Counted from the stretch's first letter, positions 18,046 to 28,139 are shown. The stretch: 64,000 nucleotides of DNA from Frankia casuarinae (GCF_000013345.1 NC_007777.1:4278001-4342000); one strand, 5' to 3'. The notes: generated from the sequence alone by a model not told the origin. Numbers and translations: made by a program.

Positions 18046-21000
18046 TCAGAGCGCCGCCCGCTCCCGCAGCCGCTGACTGATCACTGTCGTCACCCCGTCG
18101 CCCCGCATGGCCACGCCGTACAGGGCGTCAGCGATCTCCATCGTCCGCTTCTGGTGGGTGATGATGATCAGCTGCGACTTCTCACGCAGACCCTCGACGG
18201 CCTCGAGCAGTCGGCCGAGATTGCGGTCGTCCAGAGCTGCCTCGACCTCGTCGAGCACGTAGAAGGGCGAAGGGCGGGCCCGGAATATCGCGAGCAGGAG
18301 AGCGAGTGCGGTCAGTGAACGCTCCCCGCCGGACAACAGCGACAGACGCTTCACCTTTTTTCCCGGCGGCCTCGCCTCGACCTCGATGCCCGTGGTGAGC
18401 ATGTCATCAGGATCGGTGAGCACCAGCCGGCCCTCACCGCCCGGGAACAGCGTCGAGAAGACGATCTCGAACTCACGGGCGGTGTCCGCGAACGCGACGG
18501 CGAAGACCTCACGCACCCGCAGATCAACCTCCTCGACGACCAGCAGAAGATCCCGGCGGGTGCTCTTGATGTCTTCGAGCTGCGCGGACAGGAACGCGGC
18601 CCGCTCCTGAAGCGCGGCGAACTCCTCGAGGGCCAGGGGATTCACCCGCCCCAGCCGGGCCAGCTGCTTCTCCGCGGTGGCGGCCCGGGCGCTCTGCTCG
18701 GCTCGATCGAACGGCGCCGCGGTGCCGTCGGGCTCATCCGGCGGGACCAGCGTGTCCGGGCCGAACTCGGCCACCAGGTCATCGGCGTCGATACCGTGCT
18801 CCTCCAGAGCCTTGGCTTCCAGGGTCTCCACCCGCAGCCGCTTCTCCGCTCGGGCCAGCTCGTCGCGATGGGCGGCGTCGCGCAGCGCCGCGAGTTCGGT
18901 GGCCAGAGCGCGCCCCTGGTCACGCACCCCGACCAGCTCCGTCTCGGCGGCCTTGCGCAGTGCGTCGGCCTCCTCCCGCCCCGCCGCGGCGCGAGCCAGC
19001 GAATGGTCCAGTCGGTCGAGAGCGACCTGAGCCGCATCCCCCATCGCCGTCGCGACGGCCGCCTGCCGCTCGCGGACCTCGTGCCGACGGGCCGCCGCGG
19101 CCCGTGCCGCCCGCTCGTTCGCCGCCGCGCGGATCAGTCCGTCGGCGCGTCCCTGCAGGCCTCGCACCCGCTCCTCGCTGGTACGGACGGCCAACCGGGC
19201 CTCGACCTCGGCGGCGCGCACGGCGGAGGTAGCCGCGACGAGCCGGTCTCGTTCATCCGGAGCCCGCTCCCCCGCCTCCGGCTGCTCCGATGTCGCGGCG
19301 AGCGACGCCTCGAGCTCGGTCAACGCTCCGTATGCCCGATCACGGGCTGTTTCGGCCCGTGATCGGGCGCCCTCCAACCGGGCGATCTCGGATGCCGCGG
19401 CCCCTCCCGAACGATCGAGCCGCGCCATCTGCTCGGACAGCGCCCGGTGCCGGGCATCGGTCCCGTGCAGCGCCGCCAGTGCCGCGTCGATGGCGGTACG
19501 GGCCCGGGTCACCTCGGCACGCGCGGGCTCGAACGCCTCGTGGGCGGACTCGACGCGACGGGTCGCCTCCGCCACGCCGGCCTCGGCCTCGTCCGCCGCG
19601 GCCTGCAGTTCGATCGCGGACGGCGGGTTCGCGCTGCCACCGATAGAGAGGGGGGCACCGATGACGTCGCCGGCGCGGGTGACCACCCGCAGGTCGGGGC
19701 GCAACGCCGTGGCCCGCTCGGCCGCCGCCAGATCCTCGACCACGACAGTCCGGGCGAGCAGGGACGACACGGCGGTACGGAACCGATCGTCACCGATCTC
19801 CACCAGGTCCAGCGCGGCAACGGCACCGGCCGGGAGCGGACCGTCGGCGCTGGCCGCCCCCGGGACGATCGCCGCGCTGCCGTCAGGGCCGGCGCAGGCG
19901 TCAGGGCCGGCGCAGGCGTCAGGCTCATCCGCGACGGTGACGGCGGCCACCAGCGCTGCTCGGCCGGCATCCGTTTCCCGCAGCCACGCAAAGGCCGCCA
20001 TGGCATCCCCCGACGTGCCGACGAGCAGGGCGTCCGCCGCCGGGCCCAGCGCCGCGGCGATGGCCGCCTCCGCGCCGGCGGTCACGCTCAGGACGCCGGC
20101 CAGCCGGCCGATCACCTCGAGGGTCGGATCCAGTGCCGGAGCCGAGTCCTCCGCCGTGTTCGAGGCGGTCTGCCCGGTCTGCGCGCCGGTAGCAGCCCTC
20201 AACAGTGCCGCGGCTCCGTCGGCCGGCGAGAGGGAGAGGTGCAGCGCGTCGCATCGCGCGGCCCAGGATGCGCGGTCACGTTCGGCGCTACGCTCCTCAC
20301 CGCGCAGGACCTCGAGCCGCTCGGCGGCAGCGGCATGCACTGCCACGGCCGCGCTGTGCTGCTCGGCGAGATCCTCCCGTGCGCTCTCCATCCGAGAGAG
20401 TTCGATCTCGAGGGCCGAACGTGACGCCGAGGTCTCGGTCTCCCGCTCCCGCGCGGCGTCGAGTGCCTCGGTCGTCCGTGCTATCTCGTTCTCGGCACTG
20501 GTGGCACGGGACCTGGCGGCCTCCACCTGGCCGGCAAGGCGCGCGATCTCCTCACGGCGAAAAGACGCCGCGCGTGCCGCGGCGATCAGTTCCTTCTCCT
20601 CCTGAGCGAGCGCGGCCTCGAGATCGGCACGCCTGGTGACCACCTCGGCGAGCAGATCCCGATCACGCTCCAGCCGCTCGGTGAGGGCGATTTCCTGCTC
20701 CCGGACCGCCGTGGCCTCCTGTTCCAGTTCCTCGGGGTCGCGGCGCCCACGTACGTCGTCGGTCGCGGCACGCAACAGGCGACCCCGTTCGACGGCGAGG
20801 GAACGGGTGCCCCGCAGCCGTTCCCGCAGGGATGCCAGGGCGTACCAGGTCTCCTGGGCGCCGGTGGCGCGCGGAATGATCGCCGTCAGGTCGGCCTGCA
20901 GCTGCTCCTCACGGCGGGCGGCCGCGGCGTGAGCGGCCTCGGTGGTCGTCAGCCGCGCCCGCAATGCCTCCTCGTCCGCGAGGTCGGAGGTGATCGCGAC

Positions 21001-21714
21001 CTGGGCACGATGGAGATCGTCGGCGAGAAGGCGCAGGCGGGCGTCCCGTAGCGAAGCCTGAATCACACCGGCCTTACGGGCGATCTCCGCCTGCCGACCG
21101 AGCGGCCCTAACTGCCGACGCAGTTCGGCGGACAGATCGGTGAGGCGGGTGAGGTTCGCCGACATCGCCTCGAGCTTGCGGAGTGCCTTCTCCTTGCGTT
21201 TACGGTGTTTGAGGACGCCGGCGGCCTCCTCGATGAACGCACGGCGATCCTCCGGGCGCGCGTGCAGGACCGCGTCGAGCTGGCCCTGGCCGACGATCAC
21301 GTGCAACTCTCGGCCGATACCCGAGTCGCTCATCAGTTCCTGGATATCCAGCAGGCGACAACCGGTACCGTTGATCGTGTATTCGCTCTCGCCGCTGCGG
21401 AACATCAGTCGCCCGATGGTCACCTCGGTGTACTCGATGGGGAGCGCGCCGTCCGAGTTGTCGATCGTCAGGAGTACTTCGGCGCGCCCCAAGGCCGGGC
21501 GAGCGGGCGTGCCCGCGAAGATGACATCGGACATAGTGCCGCCACGCAGGGCCTTGGCACCCTGCTCCCCCAGTACCCAGGCGATGGCGTCAACGACGTT
21601 ACTCTTGCCCGACCCGTTGGGCCCGACCACGCAGGTTATTCCCGGCTCGAGATGCAGGGAGGTCGAGCTCGCAAAGGACTTGAAGCCCCGCAGGGTCAGG
21701 TTCTTGAGATGCAC
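18046..21714 (-). CDS. smc: Chromosome segregation protein SMC
   Basis: 1222 residues, normal size. SMC dimers compact and segregate the chromosome. The N-terminal ATPase half begins MHLKNLTLRGFKSFA with Walker A GPNGSGKSN (about 32-40); two long coiled coils flank a hinge near residues 520-680; the C-terminal half has the signature LSLLSGGERSLTALALLLAI and Walker B FYVLDEVEAALDD. Within the hinge-side region an 18-bp unit is duplicated in frame (19885-19920), giving PDACAG twice. ATG at 21714. scpA and scpB are not nearby. Confidence 0.98.
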   Translation of the reverse strand: MHLKNLTLRGFKSFASSTSLHLEPGITCVVGPNGSGKSNVVDAIAWVLGEQGAKALRGGTMSDVIFAGTPARPALGRAEVLLTIDNSDGALPIEYTEVTIGRLMFRSGESEYTINGTGCRLLDIQELMSDSGIGRELHVIVGQGQLDAVLHARPEDRRAFIEEAAGVLKHRKRKEKALRKLEAMSANLTRLTDLSAELRRQLGPLGRQAEIARKAGVIQASLRDARLRLLADDLHRAQVAITSDLADEEALRARLTTTEAAHAAAARREEQLQADLTAIIPRATGAQETWYALASLRERLRGTRSLAVERGRLLRAATDDVRGRRDPEELEQEATAVREQEIALTERLERDRDLLAEVVTRRADLEAALAQEEKELIAAARAASFRREEIARLAGQVEAARSRATSAENEIARTTEALDAARERETETSASRSALEIELSRMESAREDLAEQHSAAVAVHAAAAERLEVLRGEERSAERDRASWAARCDALHLSLSPADGAAALLRAATGAQTGQTASNTAEDSAPALDPTLEVIGRLAGVLSVTAGAEAAIAAALGPAADALLVGTSGDAMAAFAWLRETDAGRAALVAAVTVADEPDACAGPDACAGPDGSAAIVPGAASADGPLPAGAVAALDLVEIGDDRFRTAVSSLLARTVVVEDLAAAERATALRPDLRVVTRAGDVIGAPLSIGGSANPPSAIELQAAADEAEAGVAEATRRVESAHEAFEPARAEVTRARTAIDAALAALHGTDARHRALSEQMARLDRSGGAAASEIARLEGARSRAETARDRAYGALTELEASLAATSEQPEAGERAPDERDRLVAATSAVRAAEVEARLAVRTSEERVRGLQGRADGLIRAAANERAARAAAARRHEVRERQAAVATAMGDAAQVALDRLDHSLARAAAGREEADALRKAAETELVGVRDQGRALATELAALRDAAHRDELARAEKRLRVETLEAKALEEHGIDADDLVAEFGPDTLVPPDEPDGTAAPFDRAEQSARAATAEKQLARLGRVNPLALEEFAALQERAAFLSAQLEDIKSTRRDLLLVVEEVDLRVREVFAVAFADTAREFEIVFSTLFPGGEGRLVLTDPDDMLTTGIEVEARPPGKKVKRLSLLSGGERSLTALALLLAIFRARPSPFYVLDEVEAALDDRNLGRLLEAVEGLREKSQLIIITHQKRTMEIADALYGVAMRGDGVTTVISQRLRERAAL
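19885..19920. repeat. In-frame 18-bp tandem duplication inside smc
   Basis: AGGGCCGGCGCAGGCGTC is present twice in a row without mismatch. It adds six residues (PDACAG) to the hinge-proximal part of SMC without changing the frame. Confidence 0.85.
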
Positions 21715-22061
21715 CAGTCTCCGGAGCGCTGGAAGGGTTCACCGGCTCGACCCGGGATGGCCGGACTCAGCCGACGTTCGACAGAGCCATCCTAGTCGGC
21801 CACCCGAAGCACCCAGCAGGCTACGCTCCGAAAAAAGTACGAAGAAGGCGGGGAGTGAGGTTGCCCGGCTCTTCCTGGACATAGAGCCGCCAAAGTGATC
21901 CGAGACACACGGGCAACATCACTGGGCAGGGACGAGCCAGCCGGGAAAACGACCGATTCGACGATCTCAGCGATCATGACGCCCGTAGAAACGGAGTCTT
22001 GCCCACGTAACCGGGCATACCCACTACGAGGGGGCGCCTCCCCGAGGAACGCCCCGCCAGC
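21715..22061. other. Intergenic region upstream of smc
   Basis: 347 bases without a supported gene. A slightly AT-richer stretch (21830-21850) may belong to the smc promoter, but I see no clear -10/-35 pair and no strong hairpin. Confidence 0.45.
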
Positions 22062-22259
22062 TCAGCTGAACGCCGGTTCGGCGTCGAGCGCCCGGACATC
22101 CTCCGGCACGTCGACACCACCCACCAACGCCTCGTTAACCTCACGTACTCGAGCCAGTTCTGCCTCGAGCTCCGCTACTCGGGCACGAAGCCGACGCACC
22201 TCGCAAGAGAGACGCAAGTCGCCGCCGGAACCGACGTGGCCAAAAAGGGCCTTCGCCAT
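22062..22259 (-). CDS. Small conserved coiled-coil protein
   Basis: 65 residues. It begins MAKALFGHVGSGGDLRLSCE and then forms one predicted coiled coil (RRLRARVAELEAELARVREVNEAL), ending with a short acidic tail. I recognise the MAKALFGHVG opening from actinobacterial hypothetical proteins, but no function is known to me. It has no signal peptide. It sits alone between acyP and smc, with gaps of about 200 and 350 bases, so it probably has its own promoter. ATG at 22259 has AGG-rich sequence nearby (GGACCATCACTATG), not a strong site. Confidence 0.8.
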   Translation of the reverse strand: MAKALFGHVGSGGDLRLSCEVRRLRARVAELEAELARVREVNEALVGGVDVPEDVRALDAEPAFS

Positions 22260-22472
22260 AGTGATGGTCCTCCACGATGAGTGACCTAGTGGGTGTCAGA
22301 CAGCACAAGATCCGAACAGATCAGAGTGCGCCCCAAACAATGACTCCAGGCTCCCATGTCGAGTGACCGAAAGTCAAGAGCATGCCACATGCTCCCGAGC
22401 CGGTCCGGTGAACATGCAAAAAGCGGACGGTCATACCCACGACAGTTCCGACAACGCAGCGTCTGCAACCAG

Positions 22473-22784
22473 TCACTTTCGTCGAAAGTCGGTCAGATCA
22501 CTCTGCGCCACCTGCCACACAGCCTCCACCCTGTCCGTCCGCCCAGGGGTGTGACCCGTCATCAACAAGTGCAGAAGGTCACGACAGGCCGGCTCCGGCC
22601 CCTCCGCGACCACCTCGACCGCCCCGTCCGGGAGGTTGGTGGCGGATCCGACCAGGCCCAGGCGCCGGCCCCGGGTACGCACGTAGTCACGAAAGCCGAC
22701 GCCCTGGACAAGGCCGGCGACCCGGGCAGTGAATCGGACCACGGCGTGTCCGGACTCCCTCTGCTCCGCGGATACATCGCTCAT
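22473..22784 (-). CDS. acyP: Acylphosphatase
   Basis: 103 residues. It hydrolyses acyl phosphates such as 1,3-bisphosphoglycerate or carbamoyl phosphate. The signature VAGLVQGVGFRDYV gives catalytic Arg32, and SATNLPDGAVEV gives catalytic Asn50, both intact. I chose the ATG at 22784; the frame is open upstream to 22874 but overlaps the divergent lipoprotein gene. Acylphosphatase between mutM and smc is a common actinobacterial arrangement. Confidence 0.93.
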   Translation of the reverse strand: MSDVSAEQRESGHAVVRFTARVAGLVQGVGFRDYVRTRGRRLGLVGSATNLPDGAVEVVAEGPEPACRDLLHLLMTGHTPGRTDRVEAVWQVAQSDLTDFRRK

Positions 22785-22807
22785 CAGCACGGTAGGGTAC
22801 TGGCCAT

Positions 22808-22820
22808 TGTGGATACCACA
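22808..22820. promoter_or_regulatory. Short palindrome in the acyP/lipoprotein divergent promoter region
   Basis: TGTGG-ATA-CCACA is a perfect 5-bp inverted repeat in the 48-base gap between the two divergent starts (22784 and 22833). A TAGGGT hexamer at 22792-22797 could be a -10 element. With so small a gap the palindrome would overlap either promoter; its role is a guess. Confidence 0.3.
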
Positions 22821-22832
22821 TACTTCCCAGAC

Positions 22833-23159
22833 ATGGCAGGCCGGCCGAAAGAGACACGGCGGCAGGGTGATCATCGGCTGGAACGGCCGGACCGGCCACG
22901 TTTCCGCCGCCGGTCCGCTGCCGTGCTACTCGCGTGTGGAGCTCTCGGCTCGGCACTCCTTCTCAGCGGTTGCGGCCAGAACTTCTCTCAGGACGGCGGC
23001 ACACTACCCGTCCCACGCGCGAGCACCGATGGTGACCGCCAGGTCACCCCGGAGCCGGTCGACAGCGCAGACAAGATTATTGGTCCTGGCTACGCCCCGC
23101 CGCGTACCGCAGGGCCTACCCAGACAGCGGTGCCCAATCTGCCGGGCGGCAAGCAGTAG
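22833..23159 (+). CDS. Putative lipoprotein, unknown function
   Basis: 108 residues. A basic N-terminus of about 28 residues is followed by a hydrophobic stretch and the lipobox LLSGC, with Cys47 as the lipidated residue. The mature part is short, Pro/Thr-rich and without a recognised domain (PVDSADKIIGPGYAPPRTAG). The N-region is longer than usual for a signal peptide; the ATG at 22833 is the best in-frame start, and a GTG at about 22809 is an alternative. It is divergent from acyP and ends before the DUF2786 gene. Confidence 0.72.
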   Translation: MAGRPKETRRQGDHRLERPDRPRFRRRSAAVLLACGALGSALLLSGCGQNFSQDGGTLPVPRASTDGDRQVTPEPVDSADKIIGPGYAPPRTAGPTQTAVPNLPGGKQ

Positions 23160-23191
23160 TCAGTACCACGCGTAACTACTACCCATACGAT

Positions 23192-23962
23192 TTACCTCAT
23201 GCCGATCGCCGGTGAGACGCGGCTGGACACCCGGCTACCCAGGCCAAGATCAGCCCGCTCGCCGGCCTGGTAGCCCGCACGACCGCCGCTCCCAGAGAGC
23301 TGGCGTGTCCTTGGCGCTCGCAACCTGGGATAGGCTCTTGCCAGGTGCGCGTCCACCCGCTGGCTTCGATTCGCCAGGACGACGGCCACCGACGGCGTCG
23401 TCGAGGGCCGGTCCGATCCGTTCTCCCGGGTCTGCGTCTGCTGGGTCTGCGCCCGCTCCCGGGCCATCCGCTCCGTCCTGGTCAGTCTCTCCGCCACCGC
23501 CACCGCGAAGCCTGCCATCCACGACCGACGAAACGCCCGCGGGTCCTCCTGGCGTGGTGGACGGGCGAGGGCCAATCCCTGTGCCTGCTGGACCAGCAAC
23601 GAGGTGAACAACATCTGCACGCGGTGGATATCCGCATCCATCCCGAACAGATGAGCGGAGTGCCCCGTCCCCACTGCACGCTGCTCGGTCCGGTACACGA
23701 GCCGGCAACCAAGCGGTGCGGCAATGCCCGCGAGCAACGAGATCTTGTCCCGGGCATAGGGCGGATCGACGGCCACCACCAGGTCAGCCGCCTCGACGCG
23801 GTGCGGCGACGCCTCCTCGACCAGCGCGCGGTCGATCCCGTACTGGGCGATCAACTCGGCCGCCTTGCTGTTATAGGTTTCGCGGGCGGCCTCGCTCAGC
23901 CCCTCCGCCTCCGCCATCGCCAACAGCTTCCGTATACGACCGAGCAGGGCATCCGGATTCAT
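23192..23962 (-). CDS. DUF2786 domain protein
   Basis: 256 residues. The N-terminal 40 residues (PDALLGRIRKLLAMAEAEGLSEAARETYNSKAAELIAQYGID) are a DUF2786 domain; the middle resembles the rest of the family (LFGMDADIHRVQMLFTSLLVQ), and the last 90 residues are Arg/Ser/Gly-rich and probably disordered. No catalytic motif is evident and the function is unknown. I chose the ATG at 23962, with GGAGA 5 bases upstream, over the one at 23977. It lies 200 bases downstream of mutM on the same strand. Confidence 0.82.
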   Translation of the reverse strand: MNPDALLGRIRKLLAMAEAEGLSEAARETYNSKAAELIAQYGIDRALVEEASPHRVEAADLVVAVDPPYARDKISLLAGIAAPLGCRLVYRTEQRAVGTGHSAHLFGMDADIHRVQMLFTSLLVQQAQGLALARPPRQEDPRAFRRSWMAGFAVAVAERLTRTERMARERAQTQQTQTRENGSDRPSTTPSVAVVLANRSQRVDAHLARAYPRLRAPRTRQLSGSGGRAGYQAGERADLGLGSRVSSRVSPAIGMR

Positions 23963-24168
23963 CGCGTCTCCGTCCATGTCGCGTCGGGGGCAGGCCAGCC
24001 AACCGACGTGCCGGATGATGCCTCACCGATCCCGGCAGCCCGGTCTCGGTCCTGGACGAGGCGATAACTGTGAACGCCGCGGCAGGTCTGGCTCCCCACC
24101 CGACTATCGCGGACGCCACGCCCGGCACCCCACCCGAGAGCCGCGGGATTCGAACGTGTGATCGAACC

Positions 24169-25140
24169 TTACCACCTGGCCCGTCTTGGGTGCGGCTGGC
24201 AGGTGGGGCAAGTGAAGCTCGACCGGTTCATGAAAGCGTCCCGGCGCACCGCGTCTCCGCATCGTGTGCACGGCCGACCCGCGCGGCCATACACCTGTAG
24301 CGACCGTTCGAACAGCCCGCTGACTCCGTCCGCCGACACGTACAGGCGGTCGAAGGACGTACCGCCCACCTCAAGAGCCGCGATCATCACCGTCCGCACG
24401 CAACCCAGCAGCCTGCCGACCTCCGCCCGGGTGAGGGTCTCGGTCGGCCGCGCGTAGTGCAGCTTCGCGGCCCACAGGGCCTCATCCGCGTAGATGTTCC
24501 CGACCCCGCTGACAAGTGTCTGATCGAGCAGGGCCCGCTTCACGCCGGTACGGCGTCGACGCATCCTCTCCGTGACGAGCCGCTCGTCGAAGGCGGGATC
24601 CAGAGGATCCCTGGCGATGTGCGCGACGGGAGCAGGCAGATCCGCTTCCCCCGTTGCGACCGCCAGGCCACCGAAGGTGCGTTGATCCACAAATCGCAGT
24701 TCGCGTCCTCCGTCCGTGAAGACGAACCGGATCCGCAGATGCTTCTGGTCGGGGGTGGCGGGTGGAACGACGAGCAACTGTCCGCTCATCCCGAGATGGG
24801 CGATCAGTGCATCCCCCTGAGCCGGATGACCTGGGGGCAGGGCGGGCGGAGACATCTCGGCCAGCACGGCAGCTGATTCCTCCTCCGGTGGTTCTTCTGG
24901 AACCACCGGAGCGCACGCCGCATGGTCTACCGGCGGCTGAAGTACCAGCCACAGATACTTGCCGCGGCGTCGTGCCGCCGTTATCCGGCGGCCGACGAGC
25001 AGCGCCGAGAAGTCGGCGGCACCGGCCAGATGACGGCGCACCGCACGAGGATGGTGGACGTCAACCGATGCGATGACGCGACCGACGACACCACGTTCCA
25101 GACCGCGGCGAACAACCTCTACTTCGGGGAGTTCTGGCAT
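24169..25140 (-). CDS. mutM: Formamidopyrimidine-DNA glycosylase
   Basis: 323 residues, about 50 longer than typical. It removes 8-oxoguanine and formamidopyrimidines. The N-terminal [10 protein letters not shown] with catalytic Pro2 and Glu3 is intact, Lys of GKYLWL is present, [15 protein letters not shown] is the helix-two-turn-helix, and the C-terminal zinc finger has CTRCG and CPTC. The extra length is a Pro/Glu/Ala-rich insertion (about 75-115) near the beginning of the core. ATG at 25140. It follows rnc across an array of 18-bp repeats. Confidence 0.96.
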   Translation of the reverse strand: MPELPEVEVVRRGLERGVVGRVIASVDVHHPRAVRRHLAGAADFSALLVGRRITAARRRGKYLWLVLQPPVDHAACAPVVPEEPPEEESAAVLAEMSPPALPPGHPAQGDALIAHLGMSGQLLVVPPATPDQKHLRIRFVFTDGGRELRFVDQRTFGGLAVATGEADLPAPVAHIARDPLDPAFDERLVTERMRRRRTGVKRALLDQTLVSGVGNIYADEALWAAKLHYARPTETLTRAEVGRLLGCVRTVMIAALEVGGTSFDRLYVSADGVSGLFERSLQVYGRAGRPCTRCGDAVRRDAFMNRSSFTCPTCQPHPRRARW

Positions 25141-25200
25141 GATCTCCGGTCGTCGGGTCGGGTCAGTGGGATGACACCGGACCCTCGACGTGGCTCGATG

Positions 25201-25254
25201 AAGCTGTTGCCACCCCTGAAGCTGTTGCCACCACTGAAGCTGTTGCCACCACCG
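25201..25254. repeat. Three 18-bp tandem repeats between rnc and mutM
   Basis: The unit AAGCTGTTGCCACCACTG occurs three times (25201-25218, 25219-25236, 25237-25254) with one or two mismatches near the end of the unit. It stands 61-114 bases upstream of the mutM start, so it is transcribed in the leader if rnc and mutM share an mRNA. Confidence 0.85.
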
Positions 25255-25308
25255 AGCCTGTCGCCAGCGCCCAGGAAGCGAATCGGGGCAGCTGATGATC
25301 AGCCACTC

Positions 25309-26121
25309 TCACAGACCCGAGACCTGATCGTGATCAAGGCTGCCGACGGCGGACTTCTCGTGATTTCCGCCGGCGACGTCCGCGCCCGAACCGTCCTCCC
25401 GCCCCAAGGCTGACCGTTCCTCGAGAACCGCGAAAGCCGCGGCGGCCGCCCGCTGCTCGGCCTCCTTCTTGCTTCCCCCTTCGCCCTCGCCCAGTGGCTC
25501 TCCCGCGATCCTCGCGTAGGCGGTGAATCGCTTCGCGTGGTCCGGACCGGCCTCCTCGACGATGTATTCGGGCGGCCCGAGAGCCAGCACCGCCGTCTGT
25601 TCCTGCAGTGAGGTCTTCCAGTCAAGCCCTGCGCCTCGGCCGGCGGCCTCGTCCAGCAAGGGATCGAAGAGACGGTGCACGAAACCGGAGGCCACGTCGA
25701 GGCCTGAGGACAGATAGACCGCCCCGATGATGGCCTCGAGGGTGTCGGCGAGAATGCTCGCCTTGTCGCGCCCCCCGGTGGTCTCCTCGCCCCGGCCCAG
25801 CAGCAGGTACGGACCGAGCCCGGTGGGTCCGATCCCCCGTGCCACGTCCGCGAGAGCCCGCATGTTCACAACCGAGGCCCGCTGCTTGGCGAGCTGCCCC
25901 TCGGGAAGATCCGGGTGGCGGATGAACAGTGCCGCCGTCACCACCAGACCGAGCACCGCATCGCCCAGGAACTCCAGGCGTTCATTGGTGGGCAGGCCGC
26001 CCTTCTCATAGGCATAGGAGCGGTGTGTGAGGGCGCGGTCGAGCAGCTCGGGGTCGATGGCGACCTCGAGTACCTCGATCAGGCCGTCCCGCGGCGGCGG
26101 GGGTGGCAGCTGGCGGGTCAT
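25309..26121 (-). CDS. rnc: Ribonuclease III
   Basis: 270 residues. RNase III cuts double-stranded RNA in rRNA processing and regulation. The catalytic signature [13 protein letters not shown] (about 45-57) and the second acidic cluster [12 protein letters not shown] are intact; the double-stranded RNA-binding domain follows ([12 protein letters not shown] to [14 protein letters not shown]), then a 35-residue acidic tail. The ATG at 26121 overlaps the plsX stop as ATGA. Confidence 0.97.
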   Translation of the reverse strand: MTRQLPPPPPRDGLIEVLEVAIDPELLDRALTHRSYAYEKGGLPTNERLEFLGDAVLGLVVTAALFIRHPDLPEGQLAKQRASVVNMRALADVARGIGPTGLGPYLLLGRGEETTGGRDKASILADTLEAIIGAVYLSSGLDVASGFVHRLFDPLLDEAAGRGAGLDWKTSLQEQTAVLALGPPEYIVEEAGPDHAKRFTAYARIAGEPLGEGEGGSKKEAEQRAAAAAFAVLEERSALGREDGSGADVAGGNHEKSAVGSLDHDQVSGL

Positions 26122-27179
26122 CCGACCAGCCCGGCCAGGGCCCGGCGACGCGCCACCAAGATCGCCATCGCCGCTCTGGTCCGAGAGGCCAGGTCCGCAT
26201 GGACCGCGACCGACGCCGCCCTCAGCGCCGCGAGCAGCCCGACTGCCTGGCTGTCGCCGGCTTCATCCGGTGCCCGCTCCGCGTGGACCGCGACACCATC
26301 GACCCCCAGCACGATCGTTCCCCCCCGCACATCAGGATCTTCCAACGTTCCCCATCCCGGATCCAGACCGGCCCTGGACAGGTGCCCCGTACCCCGATGA
26401 GATTCCCACCATCGCATCCCGCGGATGACGGACATCAGGACATCTCCGGTGAATCCGTCGGTGACCGCCACGTCAACTCCACGGCGATGATCGATCTTCT
26501 GGCCGTCGCCCGGCTCGCCCGTCCACGAAGGCGCGAGGAGCCGATCAGCCGTCAGCGGGCCGACATAGTGCAGATCGAGCGATCGGAGCAGCTCGTCGAC
26601 GGCTCGTCGCAAGGTGTCGGGAAGCGCTGGACGCGCCGTCAGAAGCCCGACTCGGGGAGCGTTGACGGCGAAGCGAACCGCGGCGTATGCACTGCCCGCG
26701 ACCGCGAACTGGGCGAGTTCGTCCGCCGTCACATCAACCGTCGCCCCCGCGTCGCACAGCACGACGGGGGCGTTCGCCCCGCCGACAATCGAGGCGAGAG
26801 TGGCCCGTGTCGCCCCGGGGAGCAGACCGTAGGTGAACTGAGCCGAGGCGACCACGGCTTCGGCCGGGGCTATCGAGACCATCGCATCGGCATGTCCGTC
26901 ACGGACCAGGCGCGCCGCCACCCGGACGCCGGAGTCCCGACGTGCTCGCACTTCACGCAATGCCTCCGGGCCCGCCGAAACGCTGCGAGCGGCCGTGGCG
27001 AGCAGGACGCGCTCGCCTGGCACAATTCCCAGCCGAGCAAGGTCATCCCGGACGGTATCACCGGATGTCACCAGAGTGAGCACCAGATGCGGATCGGCGC
27101 CGAGCGCACTGGGCAATGCCTCGAGGAGAGGCCCGGAAGGCAACCCCTCCCCCACCAGGTCAACGGCGATACGTGTCAC
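26118..27179 (-). CDS. plsX: Phosphate acyltransferase PlsX (divergent)
   Basis: 353 residues. PlsX makes acyl phosphate from acyl-ACP for phospholipid synthesis. The match is clear in the middle and end: [29 protein letters not shown] and [15 protein letters not shown]. The N-terminus ([14 protein letters not shown]) departs from the usual DxMGGD motif, losing one Gly and the second Asp. The context, between rpmF and rnc, is the standard place for plsX. It is joined to rnc by an ATGA overlap and lies 6 bases after rpmF. Confidence 0.88.
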   Translation of the reverse strand: MTRIAVDLVGEGLPSGPLLEALPSALGADPHLVLTLVTSGDTVRDDLARLGIVPGERVLLATAARSVSAGPEALREVRARRDSGVRVAARLVRDGHADAMVSIAPAEAVVASAQFTYGLLPGATRATLASIVGGANAPVVLCDAGATVDVTADELAQFAVAGSAYAAVRFAVNAPRVGLLTARPALPDTLRRAVDELLRSLDLHYVGPLTADRLLAPSWTGEPGDGQKIDHRRGVDVAVTDGFTGDVLMSVIRGMRWWESHRGTGHLSRAGLDPGWGTLEDPDVRGGTIVLGVDGVAVHAERAPDEAGDSQAVGLLAALRAASVAVHADLASRTRAAMAILVARRRALAGLVG

Positions 27180-27185
27180 ACCGGG

Positions 27186-27356
27186 TCAGACGTCAAGCAC
27201 CTGACGGTCGTTGTACCGGCCGCACGTGCCACAGACGGTGTGCGGCCGGATCACGTGCCCCCGCGAGCACTTTGCGAGGGTCGGCACCTTGGCCTTCCAC
27301 TGCGAACGCCGGGACCGGGTGTTGCTGCGCGAGGTGCGCCGCTTCGGGACGGCCAC
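27186..27356 (-). CDS. rpmF: 50S ribosomal protein L32
   Basis: 56 residues, GTG start. The translation [20 protein letters not shown] followed by [32 protein letters not shown] is a complete L32. The zinc-binding set is partly kept: Cys34, Cys46 and Cys49 are present. Its GTG shares one base with the TAG stop of the DUF177 gene (TAGTG), and plsX starts 6 bases after its stop, so DUF177-rpmF-plsX-rnc reads as one coupled unit, as in many bacteria. Confidence 0.96.
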   Translation of the reverse strand: MAVPKRRTSRSNTRSRRSQWKAKVPTLAKCSRGHVIRPHTVCGTCGRYNDRQVLDV

Positions 27357-27985
27357 TATTCCTTCTCCTTGCTCTCATGAGGGTCGGTGCGACCCTTCTC
27401 GGTTCCCGTCGCTCCGCTGCCGGCCAGCGCGGACAGCGCCGCCCATCTCGGGTCGGATCGCGCATGGGAATGTCCAGGCTCGACATCGTCGAGACGCACC
27501 CCGCAGTCCACGCAGAGTCCCGCACAGTCCGGACGGCAGATGGGTGACAGCGGAAGGTTGAGTACCAGGGCATCCCGCACCACGGGCTCGATGTCCGCAT
27601 GATCATCGATCAGTACCCGAGCATCTTCGTCGTCACCCAGGTCCACGGCTCGGTCAGGGTAGTAGAACAGCTCGCGAAACTCGACCATGCTGACCTCGGA
27701 CACGTCGTCCAGGCAGCGCGCACATTCACCCCGAAGCGGCGCCACGACGCTCCCGCTGACCAGGACACCCTCGATCACCGATTCGAGACGCAGGTCCAGG
27801 GTGACGCTTGCGCCGGCCGGCACCCACATCATCTCGGTTCCGAGATCGGCGGGAAGTTCCGCCTGCGCCCGGACAAGCCGCATCGACCCGGGCCGACGAC
27901 CGAGCTCACGGGTGTCCAGTACAAGGGGACCCCTCGGGGTCCGACGGCGAAAGTGGGATCCAGTCATGGCGGCAGTCGAATTCAC
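27356..27985 (-). CDS. DUF177 (YceD) family protein
   Basis: 209 residues. The family is linked to 23S rRNA accumulation and is the usual neighbour of rpmF. The core motif [25 protein letters not shown] is followed by a Cys cluster [17 protein letters not shown] that looks metal-binding. The N-terminus has [16 protein letters not shown], typical of actinobacterial members. GTG at 27985 gives MNSTAAM; the ATG at 27967 is equally possible. Confidence 0.92.
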   Translation of the reverse strand: MNSTAAMTGSHFRRRTPRGPLVLDTRELGRRPGSMRLVRAQAELPADLGTEMMWVPAGASVTLDLRLESVIEGVLVSGSVVAPLRGECARCLDDVSEVSMVEFRELFYYPDRAVDLGDDEDARVLIDDHADIEPVVRDALVLNLPLSPICRPDCAGLCVDCGVRLDDVEPGHSHARSDPRWAALSALAGSGATGTEKGRTDPHESKEKE

Positions 27986-28079
27986 ATCTACGTCAATGTC
28001 AGGAAGGCCAGCCGAAACAGGGCCTTCGTGGTGGTGTAGCTACCCGGCGTCGCTGACGACTGAGGCAGCCCGACGTCAG

Positions 28080-28139
28080 CGGCACCCTGGACCCTCCCAG
28101 CGGCACCCCGGACCCTCCCAGCGGCCCGGACCCTCCCAG
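28080..28139. repeat. Three 18-21 bp tandem repeats
   Basis: The unit CGGCACCCCGGACCCTCCCAG occurs at 28080-28100 (one mismatch), 28101-28121 and, lacking three bases, at 28122-28139. It lies about 100-150 bases upstream of the DUF177 start. Confidence 0.8.

Noticed and set aside
24120-24170. tRNA-like GGATTCGAAC word on the plus strand
   Set aside because: The flanking bases do not form a TpsiC stem, and there is no D arm, anticodon arm or acceptor pairing around it.
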